DNA from: Limisphaerales bacterium
Lineage (GTDB): Bacteria; Verrucomicrobiota; Verrucomicrobiae; Limisphaerales; UBA11358
Length of the DNA stretch: 9,281 bases
Assembly (NCBI GenBank): GCA_003152145.1
Contig: PLZL01000323.1
Coordinates: 1 to 9,281, forward strand
Direction of reading: 5' to 3'
Both the position numbers and the translations under genes were made by a program. The notes under the pieces were generated by a model. The model had not been told where the DNA came from. It made no database searches and saw only the letters and a program-made list of their open reading frames with translations. Within the stretch, counting starts at the first letter, position 1, and each line of letters opens with the position of its first letter. Positions 1 through 6,046 of the stretch are shown piece after piece.

Positions 1-375
1 TTCAAGTATTCCGGGCTGAAGCTCGTGCCGGACAAGGACACGAAGAATCCGTCGGTCACGGTTGAATTTGAAATCGCCAACACCGGCAAACGCGAAGGCG
101 CGGAAGCGGCGCAGATTTATGTGCAGGAATTAAACCCCAGCGTGACGCGGCCCGTCAAGGAACTGAAAGGTTTTGCGAAAGTGTCGCTCAAGCCCGGCGA
201 GAAGCAGAAAGTTTCCGTCCGGCTGGATCGCAGTGCGTTCGCGTTTTACGACCCGGCGAAAAATGGCTGGGTCGCGGAAAAAGGCGTGTTCAAGATTCTG
301 GTCGGCAGTTCCTCGCGCGACATTCATTTGCTAGGTAACTATCATCTCGCGGAAACCGACTTTGCAGAAGATTGA
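1..375 (+). CDS. Beta-glucosidase (glycoside hydrolase family 3), C-terminal fragment
   Basis: The reading frame is open from the first base of the window (FKYSGLKLVPDKD...), so the gene is 5'-truncated by the window edge and only its last 124 residues are visible. They match the fibronectin type III-like domain that ends many GH3 beta-glucosidases/xylosidases: a 'VEFEIANTGKREGAEAAQIYV' type strand pair, then 'RPVKELKGFAKVSLKPGEKQ' and 'FYDPAKNGWVAEKGVFKILVGSSS'. The catalytic (beta/alpha)8 and sandwich domains with the nucleophile Asp lie upstream, outside the window. GH3 enzymes remove terminal glucose or related sugars from oligosaccharides. The gene is 28 bases upstream of a GH74 xyloglucanase on the same strand, which fits a shared polysaccharide-degradation operon. 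The substrate (beta-glucoside versus beta-xyloside) cannot be read from this tail. Confidence 0.88.
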   Translation, partial: FKYSGLKLVPDKDTKNPSVTVEFEIANTGKREGAEAAQIYVQELNPSVTRPVKELKGFAKVSLKPGEKQKVSVRLDRSAFAFYDPAKNGWVAEKGVFKILVGSSSRDIHLLGNYHLAETDFAED

Positions 376-403
376 CGGCTGAAAAAATGGCGCCCTGCAA
401 CCT

Positions 404-2734
404 ATGAACAATCCTCAAAAACTTTTCTGCGTCCTTGCAGTGGTGGTTTCGCAGTGGCCGCGCGCGGCGGCGGCACAATCTCCGGTTGGCGCGCCGCCGC
501 CAGCACAGCCCTACGTCTGGCGCGCCGTGGCGATGGGCGGCGGCGGATTTGTGGACGGCATTGTTTTTCATCCAACGGCGAAGAACCTGATGTATGCGCG
601 CACCGATGTTGGCGGCGCTTACCGCTGGGACGACGCCAGCCGGCAATGGATTCCTTTGACCGACTGGTTAAGCCCCGCCCAGAACAATTACACCGGCATC
701 GAAAGCATCGGTCTGGATCCTTCCGATCCCAACCGCCTCTATCTGGCCGCTGGCACATACAGCCGCAACCCCGCCGCCATCCTCCGCTCGGACGACCAGG
801 GAAAAACATTTGAAGTGACCGAGGTGCCTTTTCGCATGGGCGGCAATGAAGACGGCCGTTCCAACGGTGAACGTCTGGCGGTGGACCCAAACGATGGCAC
901 GATCCTTTTCTTTGGATCGCGCAGCGCCGGGTTGTGGAAGAGCAGCGATCATGGAGTAACTTGGAACGCAGTGGCATCATTCCCGAATACCAGCACGGTT
1001 CAGCCTCGTCCGGTCATCAATGCAGCCTCCACAAACTCCGTTTCAACAAATGCTCCTGCCCGCGGTCGGCGCGGCGGCGGCTTTGGCGGAAACCAGCCCA
1101 TCGGCATCGTCAGCGTTGTATTCGACGCGGCGAGCGGACATCGCGGCGCTCCGACGCCGGTGATTTACGCAGCGGTTTCCACTTTCGGCACAAATCTTTT
1201 TCGCAGCGACGATGCGGGCGTCAATTGGCAGCCCGTGGCCGGCCAGCCCATCGGTCTGCGGCCCAGCCATCTCATCCGTTCCGTGGACGGTCTCTTTTAC
1301 ATCAGTTACGGCTCGGTGCCGGGTCCAGGCAGCGTCACCGACGGCGCGCTTTGGAAATACAATCCCAAGGACGGCTCGTGGGCGAACATCTCGCCGGAGA
1401 AACCCGCCGAAGGCCAACGGCTCGGCTGGGGTTACGGCGCGGTTTCGGTTGACGCGCAGCATCCCTCGACCATCGTGGCCACGACGATAGACCGGTGGCA
1501 ACTGAAAGACGAAATCTTCCGTAGCACTGACGGCGGCGCAACGTGGAAGGGAATCATGGTGGCCAATGGCCATTTGGATTATTCCATGGCTCCCTATACC
1601 GCCACCGGACACACGCCGCACTGGACGGGCAGCGTGGCGGTCAATCCAAAGAATCCCGACCAAATACTCTTCGGCACAGGCTACGGCATCTGGGCTTCCA
1701 CCAACGCCACCGCGGCCGATTCCGGCGGGCGGGTCACCTGGATTTTCCTGGACAATGGTTTGGAAGAAACCGTGCCGCTCGCGCTGGTCAGTCCGCCCAC
1801 TGGCGCACATTTGATCAGCGGCGTGGGTGACATTGACGGCTTCCGCCATGACGACGTGGATGTTTCGCCGCCGGACGGCACTTTCGCCGGTCCGCGGTTC
1901 GCTAGCACGCGGGACATTGTATATGCGGGAGCCAAACCTGAAGTCATTGTGCGCATCGGCAATGGCGGCAGGGGCTTGGCCGCGCATGCCGCAATCTCCG
2001 AGAACGGCGGCAAGACTTGGAAGACACTGGCGCGCGACTGCCCGGGCGGAAACGGCGGGCAAGGCAAACTCGCCATATCAGCCGACGGCAACGCCATCAT
2101 CTGGTCGCCGCAACGCGGTCCCACCTATGTCACCTATAGTCAGGGAACCACTTGGATAAATTGCCAGGGGCTTGCTTCCGGTGCCAGAATAACCGCCGAC
2201 CCGGTCAATCCTTCGCGTTTTTATTCGTTTGACGGCGAGACCGGCAAACTGCTGGCCAGCACCAACGCAGCCACGACTTTTGAAGTCACGGCAGCGGAGC
2301 TTCCCACCGTCCAAGGCGGCGGTCGCGGTGGTGGCGCCGGCGTGCTTGCCGCGACAACGGGCATTGAAGGCGATTTGTGGTTTGGTTCCCGCGCTGAAGG
2401 TCTTTTTCATTCGACCGACGGCGGCGTTTCCTTCACAAAAATCGCCAGCGTCAGCGGCGCGGACGCGCTGGGTTTCGGAATGGCCGCGCCCGAAAAAACC
2501 TTCCCCGCCGTCTTCCTGCTCGGCAACATCAACAACCTTCACGCCCGCTACCGTTCCGACGACGCCGGGCAGACTTGGGTTCGCATAGATGACGATCAGC
2601 ATCAATATGCCAGCGCCAACGTCCCGCTCATCATCGGCGACCCGCGCATTTATGGCCGCGTCTATTTTACCACCGGCGGGCGCGGCGTGATTTACGGGGA
2701 CATCAACAGAGGTCTGGTTTTCGGCAAAAAATAA
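404..2734 (+). CDS. Secreted xyloglucan-specific endo-beta-1,4-glucanase-like protein, glycoside hydrolase family 74
   Basis: The protein has 776 residues, about right for a single-module GH74 enzyme made of two seven-bladed beta-propellers. Residues 1-24 form a signal peptide (hydrophobic LFCVLAVVV, then AAAAQS), so it acts outside the cytoplasm. The mature N-terminus carries the GH74 signature 'GGGGFVDGIVFHPTAKNLMY' followed by ARTDVGGAYRWD. D68 in that motif and D476 in GVGDIDGFRHDD correspond to the two catalytic aspartates of the family. Several BNR/Asp-box repeats are visible (FRSDDAGVNW near 266, FRSTDGGATW near 372, HSTDGGVSF near 669, YRSDDAGQTW near 716). Known GH74 enzymes cut the glucan backbone of xyloglucan by inversion. 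Two Arg/Gly-rich insertions occur, at residues 220-230 and 638-646, which I read as surface loops. The start at 404 is chosen because it gives the signal peptide; no Shine-Dalgarno is evident. The gene lies between a GH3 gene and a TIM-barrel protein gene. Exact substrate and endo/exo mode are inferred from the family. Confidence 0.92.
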   Translation: MNNPQKLFCVLAVVVSQWPRAAAAQSPVGAPPPAQPYVWRAVAMGGGGFVDGIVFHPTAKNLMYARTDVGGAYRWDDASRQWIPLTDWLSPAQNNYTGIESIGLDPSDPNRLYLAAGTYSRNPAAILRSDDQGKTFEVTEVPFRMGGNEDGRSNGERLAVDPNDGTILFFGSRSAGLWKSSDHGVTWNAVASFPNTSTVQPRPVINAASTNSVSTNAPARGRRGGGFGGNQPIGIVSVVFDAASGHRGAPTPVIYAAVSTFGTNLFRSDDAGVNWQPVAGQPIGLRPSHLIRSVDGLFYISYGSVPGPGSVTDGALWKYNPKDGSWANISPEKPAEGQRLGWGYGAVSVDAQHPSTIVATTIDRWQLKDEIFRSTDGGATWKGIMVANGHLDYSMAPYTATGHTPHWTGSVAVNPKNPDQILFGTGYGIWASTNATAADSGGRVTWIFLDNGLEETVPLALVSPPTGAHLISGVGDIDGFRHDDVDVSPPDGTFAGPRFASTRDIVYAGAKPEVIVRIGNGGRGLAAHAAISENGGKTWKTLARDCPGGNGGQGKLAISADGNAIIWSPQRGPTYVTYSQGTTWINCQGLASGARITADPVNPSRFYSFDGETGKLLASTNAATTFEVTAAELPTVQGGGRGGGAGVLAATTGIEGDLWFGSRAEGLFHSTDGGVSFTKIASVSGADALGFGMAAPEKTFPAVFLLGNINNLHARYRSDDAGQTWVRIDDDQHQYASANVPLIIGDPRIYGRVYFTTGGRGVIYGDINRGLVFGKK

Positions 2735-2737
2735 TAT

Positions 2738-4663
2738 ATGAAAAAAATAATCGTTCGCGTGGCATTGTCCGCGCTTTGCTCCATCCTGATTTCTTCCGCC
2801 GTTTCCAAGGCGGGACAATACACGAACTTCGGTGTCTCCATTTACATCCCTGTCAGTGTCGTCCGCAATCTGGATGACCCGGAAACCTTGAGCAATCAAT
2901 GGAACCGCATCAGCCGCCAGTTGAAGGTGGACAAGGTTTATATCGAGGTTCAGCGTGATCGGAACGTCGCCAGCGATGAAATGCTGGAGCGCGTGAAAAA
3001 GTTTTTCGTGGATCACGGCGTGAAGGTCGCCGGTGGCATGGCGGCCTCCGACGGCAGCATCGGCGGCCAGTTCAAGACGTTTTGCTACACCGACCCAGCC
3101 GACCGCGCGTTTATCAAGAGCGCGGCGGAACTGGCCGCGCGGCATTTCGACGAATTGATCCAGGACGATTTCTTTTTCAACACCACGAAGTATGATTCCG
3201 ACATCGCGGCCAAGGGGGACAAAAGCTGGACACAGTTCCGCCTCGATTTGATGGACGAGGCGGCGGAGAACCTGATCATCAAGCCGGCGAAGGCGATCAA
3301 TCCGAAGATCAAGCTCGTCATCAAATTTCCAAACTGGTATGAGCATTTTCAAGGTCTGGGTTACGACCTCGACAAGGAACCTAAATTATTCGACGGCATC
3401 TACACCGGCACGGAAACGCGCGATCCGGAAATCACCGACCAGAATTTGCAGCAGTATGAAAGTTACCAGATCATCCGCTATTTTGAGAACATCGCGCCGG
3501 GGCGCAATGGCGGCGGCTGGGTGGACACTTTCAGCATCCGTTACATTGACCGTTACGCGGAACAACTTTGGGACACAGTGTTCGCCAAGGCGCCGGAGAT
3601 GATGCTGTTTGAATGGTCGGGCATGTTGCGTTCCATCCCCGCCGGCGCACGCACAAACTGGGCGGATTTGCACACGAGTTTCGACTACAACCAGATGTTG
3701 CAGGCGTGGTCATCCAATGCGCCGGCCGGTTCGGAGCCAACAATGGCGCGCGTCACGGGTTATTCGCTGGAACAGGCGGACGCATTTCTCGGCAAGCTGG
3801 GCAAACCGATTGGCATTGCGAGCTACAAGCCGTATCAATCCACCGGCGAGGATTTTCTCCACAATTTTCTCGGCAACATCGGAATTCCCATTGACCTGCA
3901 CCCCGAATTTCCGACGAACGCGGATTTGGTTTTGCTGACCGAATGTGCGAAATTTGACCCCGACATTGTTGGCAAAATCAAAGCGCAACTGGTCGCTGGA
4001 AAATCCGTCGTCATCACCTCCGGCCTGCTGCGCGCGCTTCAGGACAAGGGCATCGAGGACATCGTAGAGGCCCAATACACCGACCGCAAAATTCTCGCGC
4101 ACCAGTATTTGAGCAGCTTTGGCGCGGGCAACGGAACACCCATCGGCGATGAGCAGGCAAGCGACGTGCTGTTCCAGGAAATTGACTTTCTGACGAACGA
4201 TTCGTGGGCGCTCGTCCGCGCGCTGGCCGATGGCCGGGGCTATCCGCTTTTGTTCATGGATCGCTACTCCAAGGGCATCCTTTACATCTGGACGATCCCC
4301 GACAATTTCAACGACCTCTACCGCCTGCCGGTGGAGGTCACGAGCGCGTTGAAAAATTATGTGATGCACGGGTTTCCCGTGCGCGTGGACGGCCCGGCGC
4401 AGGTCGCGCTGTTTGCGTATGACAACAACACGTTTATCGTGGAATCTTTTTTGCCATCCGAAACCGACGTGAAGATTTCCATCGCGGGCGGTGGCGCGAA
4501 GCTGCGCAATCTGGTCACCGGCGAAATTCTCGCCGGCCAGCCGGGCAACAACGGTGGCCGTGGTCGTCGCGGCGGGCGTGGCGGCGGCGGTGACGAGCCG
4601 CGCCTGACTTTCAACGCGCATTTGCCGCCGCATTCCTATTCCGTGTTTGCGGTGGAAAAATGA
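2738..4663 (+). CDS. Secreted TIM-barrel glycoside-hydrolase-like protein with amidotransferase-like middle domain; family not assigned
   Basis: The protein has 641 residues. Residues 1-25 are a signal peptide (MKKIIVRVALSALCSILI..., cleavage likely after AVSKA). Residues ~30-300 look like a (beta/alpha)8 barrel with motifs common in GHL/DUF-type hydrolases: KVYIEVQRD (66-74), LIQDDFFFN (140-148), KLVIKFPNWYEHFQ (192-205), FDGIYTGTETRD (218-229) and MMLFEWSGM (288-296). Candidate acidic residues are D143/D144, E226 and E292, but which are catalytic is a guess. Residues ~356-545 resemble the glutamine-amidotransferase-like domain that follows the barrel in GH42-type enzymes (KPIGIASYKPY, ADLVLLTEC, AGKSVVITSGLL, GILYIWTIPDN). 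A small beta domain closes the protein, interrupted by a Gly/Arg-rich stretch at 603-618. The start lies 3 bases after the GH74 stop with no Shine-Dalgarno, which implies co-transcription and perhaps translational coupling. A role in the same glycan pathway is inferred from position only. Confidence 0.8.
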   Translation: MKKIIVRVALSALCSILISSAVSKAGQYTNFGVSIYIPVSVVRNLDDPETLSNQWNRISRQLKVDKVYIEVQRDRNVASDEMLERVKKFFVDHGVKVAGGMAASDGSIGGQFKTFCYTDPADRAFIKSAAELAARHFDELIQDDFFFNTTKYDSDIAAKGDKSWTQFRLDLMDEAAENLIIKPAKAINPKIKLVIKFPNWYEHFQGLGYDLDKEPKLFDGIYTGTETRDPEITDQNLQQYESYQIIRYFENIAPGRNGGGWVDTFSIRYIDRYAEQLWDTVFAKAPEMMLFEWSGMLRSIPAGARTNWADLHTSFDYNQMLQAWSSNAPAGSEPTMARVTGYSLEQADAFLGKLGKPIGIASYKPYQSTGEDFLHNFLGNIGIPIDLHPEFPTNADLVLLTECAKFDPDIVGKIKAQLVAGKSVVITSGLLRALQDKGIEDIVEAQYTDRKILAHQYLSSFGAGNGTPIGDEQASDVLFQEIDFLTNDSWALVRALADGRGYPLLFMDRYSKGILYIWTIPDNFNDLYRLPVEVTSALKNYVMHGFPVRVDGPAQVALFAYDNNTFIVESFLPSETDVKISIAGGGAKLRNLVTGEILAGQPGNNGGRGRRGGRGGGGDEPRLTFNAHLPPHSYSVFAVEK

Positions 4664-4869
4664 TTTTACGTGGCGAACACGCTAACCGTGGAATTTTGCC
4701 GTCTGGAATCCGCAGCGCACACTGGCGATTTTGTCAGTTCACGGCGACGCCCCACAAACCGACTGCCCAGGCAACGGTCGTCAACGCCAATTGGGGAGAC
4801 CGTAACATTGACGGCATTCCCGGCCTGATGAGCAGCTCGGATTACGACCTGCCCGGTCGGTTCCAATAA
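4660..4869 (+). other. Small open frame overlapping the preceding stop codon (doubtful gene)
   Basis: A 69-codon frame starts in an ATGA overlap with the stop codon of the upstream hydrolase gene and ends at 4869. The product has no signal peptide, membrane segment or motif I recognise. Its N-terminal half is Arg/His-rich and looks like chance translation, while the C-terminal half (NANWGDRNIDGIPGLMSSSD) is somewhat more protein-like and might be the remnant of a lost gene. The overlap could give coupled translation at the end of the operon. I keep it only because it fills most of the 320-base gap before the export gene. It is more likely non-coding or decayed than functional. Confidence 0.18.
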
Positions 4870-4884
4870 CACTGCAAATTCACT

Positions 4885-4913
4885 TTGACCACGCGCCGGG
4901 TTGGGGTTAGGCT
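4885..4913 (+). promoter_or_regulatory. Possible housekeeping-type promoter for the polysaccharide export gene
   Basis: TTGACC (4885-4890) is followed after 17 bases by TAGGCT (4908-4913). The -35 matches the consensus at five of six positions; the -10 matches only three, including the leading TA and final T. It would start transcription near 4920, leaving a leader of about 65 bases before the ATG at 4984. It is the best-spaced pair I found in this gap, but the -10 is weak, so this is tentative. Confidence 0.35.
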
Positions 4914-4926
4914 CAACTAAGTCAAC

Positions 4927-4944
4927 AATGAGAGGACGCTCATT
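4927..4944 (+). repeat. Short inverted repeat in the leader of the export gene
   Basis: AATGAG (4927-4932) and CTCATT (4939-4944) are perfect inverted copies separated by six bases. The element lies 39 bases upstream of the ATG at 4984 and just downstream of the suggested promoter. It could be an operator or a small leader hairpin. Six-base arms are short enough to occur by chance. Confidence 0.35.
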
Positions 4945-4971
4945 TTGGCAAAACAACAAAATACAATACGC

Positions 4972-4976
4972 AGGAG
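4972..4976 (+). promoter_or_regulatory. Shine-Dalgarno site for the polysaccharide export gene
   Basis: AGGAG lies seven bases before the ATG at 4984. It is the only clear ribosome binding site among the genes whose starts are visible here, and it fixes the start of the export lipoprotein in preference to the internal ATG at 5005. Confidence 0.75.
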
Positions 4977-4983
4977 ATAAAAC

Positions 4984-5676
4984 ATGAACAAACACTCAGA
5001 TTCAATGGTGCTTCAAATCTTTGCGGCGGGGACGCGTCGTTTTGTTTCGTTGGCGATGCTGCCCTTGGCGCTCATTGCGGCAGGAATGCTCACGGGCTGT
5101 AAGACGCAATCTTTTTCACCTACGGACGTGCTCAAAGAGCAAGCTGCGGCGGCTTCGGAGTTGACGAGGACGAATTCTGAGTTGCTGAAATTACAGGAAG
5201 GTGATGTGCTGAAGATTTCATTTCCGAGTTCGCCGACCTTTGATACAACCCAGCAAATCCGGCACGATGGAAGAATTACCATGTCATTGGTCGGCGATAT
5301 AGACGTGGTGGGGCTGACGCCGTCCGAGCTGGAAAAGAAACTGGTGGATTTGTATGCGGCGCAGCTGTCCTCGAAGCTGGTCACGGTGGAAGTGGTGAGT
5401 TCCTCGATTCCGATTTATGTCACAGGCATGGTGCTGCGCCCGGGAAAAATCTTGTCCAATCATCCCATTACGGCCCTTGGAGCTGTGATGGAGGCGGGTG
5501 GGTTTGATTACAACACGGCCGATCCCAAAGACGTGGTCGTGACCCGGCGCGAGGGGAATATCATGAAAAATTACAAGTTAAATTTGAAAGCCGTGCTTCA
5601 GGGGAAACAAGACGAACCATTCTTTTTGAAACCCTATGATATTGTCTACGTTCCACAGAGATTTTCCATGTTTTGA
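4984..5676 (+). CDS. Polysaccharide export outer-membrane lipoprotein (Wza-like, Poly_export plus SLBB)
   Basis: The protein has 230 residues. A long N-region with a hydrophobic segment (LAMLPLALIAAGML) ends in a lipobox LTGC with C39 as the lipidated cysteine, so it is an outer-membrane lipoprotein candidate. Residues ~66-140 form the polysaccharide-export domain (LQEGDVLKISFPSSPTFD, IRHDGRITMSLVGDIDVVGL, TPSELEKKL). Residues ~143-225 form one SLBB-type domain (IYVTGMVLRPGKI, ALGAVMEAGGF, FFLKPYDIVYVPQ). In the Wza family, oligomers form the channel through which capsular or exopolysaccharide leaves the cell. It is shorter than Wza (~380 residues): it has one SLBB domain and lacks a C-terminal membrane helix, so it likely works with another outer-membrane partner. 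No Wzc or glycosyltransferase gene is adjacent, and the gene is closed off by its own terminator. PEP-CTERM/exosortase loci often carry a related export lipoprotein. Confidence 0.9.
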   Translation: MNKHSDSMVLQIFAAGTRRFVSLAMLPLALIAAGMLTGCKTQSFSPTDVLKEQAAAASELTRTNSELLKLQEGDVLKISFPSSPTFDTTQQIRHDGRITMSLVGDIDVVGLTPSELEKKLVDLYAAQLSSKLVTVEVVSSSIPIYVTGMVLRPGKILSNHPITALGAVMEAGGFDYNTADPKDVVVTRREGNIMKNYKLNLKAVLQGKQDEPFFLKPYDIVYVPQRFSMF

Positions 5677-5705
5677 TTTTGGCTGTTCATCGCGAATTTT
5701 CCCGC

Positions 5706-5738
5706 CCGGCTCGCTTTGTTGCGAGCCGGTTTTTTTTT
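5706..5738 (+). terminator. Rho-independent terminator after the export gene
   Basis: A perfect 9-base-pair stem, CCGGCTCGC (5706-5714) with GCGAGCCGG (5721-5729), closes a six-base loop and is followed directly by nine T residues (5730-5738). It lies 30 bases past the export gene stop. This is a textbook intrinsic terminator and insulates the downstream sigma-54 region from read-through. Confidence 0.95.
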
Positions 5739-5739
5739 G

Positions 5740-6019
5740 ACCGGACCGGCAGCCCATTTTGAGTCCGGATTTGCCTGGGTGGAACCCTGTTCGGCTAGCT
5801 TTACAAAACAGCGGTTTCGAGACTGTCCTTTTTCAAGACAGCACTTGTCCAAAGACCGTCCTACCGCGACTGAATTTGGGACATGCGGCTGCGGGTGATA
5901 AAATCGGGAAATTTCACCTTCGTGACAACCGTAGGTAAAACCCTTACAATAACGGTGAAATTTCGCCGGTCCGGCAATCAAGCTCTCCGCTTTGAAGTTC
6001 CATTTTTTAGTGACCGCCT
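5740..6019. other. Non-coding regulatory region upstream of the sigma-54 promoter
   Basis: I see no gene in this stretch: the small open frames have no recognisable protein features. It carries an inverted repeat CTGTC-N9-GACAG (5823-5841), GTCC/GGAC tetranucleotides at 5825, 5847, 5858 and 5879 (spacings 22, 11 and 21 bases), and the symmetric 11-base pair at 5908-5964 that is listed separately. The length and position suit an upstream activating region for an enhancer-binding protein. Confidence 0.55.
5908..5964. promoter_or_regulatory. Putative enhancer (UAS) with two inverted 11-base sites
   Basis: GAAATTTCACC (5908-5918) and GGTGAAATTTC (5954-5964) are exact reverse complements, each containing the palindrome GAAATTTC. 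Their centres are 46 bases apart. Relative to the +1 predicted from the sigma-54 promoter (about 6046) they lie at roughly -138 to -128 and -92 to -82, the usual distance for binding sites of NtrC-family activators. A partial palindrome GTAA-N5-TTAC lies between them. The symmetry is seen directly; that they bind the regulator encoded at 8061-9281 is inference. Confidence 0.55.
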
Positions 6020-6034
6020 TGGCACGCCCCTTGC
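6020..6034 (+). promoter_or_regulatory. Sigma-54 (-24/-12) promoter
   Basis: TGGCAC (6020-6025), five bases, then TTGC (6031-6034) matches the sigma-54 core consensus TGGCAC-N5-TTGC at every position, with the G after TGGCAC also present. GG and GC are exactly 12 bases apart, first base to first base. Placing the GC at -13/-12 predicts +1 near 6046. The element lies in a non-coding region just before a secreted-protein gene and downstream of candidate enhancer sites, and a sigma-54-dependent activator is encoded 2 kb away. Confidence 0.85.
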
Positions 6035-6046
6035 GTTATGCCAACC

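Noticed and set aside
892..907. TGGCACG followed by TTTTC, resembling a sigma-54 promoter
   Set aside because: The -12 element lacks GC and the site lies within GH74 coding sequence.
1043..2062. 339-codon minus-strand frame inside the GH74 gene
   Set aside because: The + strand translation is strongly conserved GH74 with catalytic motifs; the antisense product is Arg-rich with no motif.
2078..3352. 424-codon open frame on the minus strand across the end of the GH74 gene and the start of the next
   Set aside because: It is antisense to two well-supported secreted enzymes, has no recognisable domain or start signal, and its composition is typical of antisense frames in GC-rich genes.
3710..4633. 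307-codon minus-strand frame inside the TIM-barrel protein gene
   Set aside because: It is a shadow of a convincing + strand gene, with no homology I recognise and no ribosome binding site.
4945..4967. TTGGCA and TACAAT before the export gene as a sigma-70 promoter
   Set aside because: The spacer is only 11 bases, too short for a -35/-10 pair, and a -12 GC for sigma-54 is absent.
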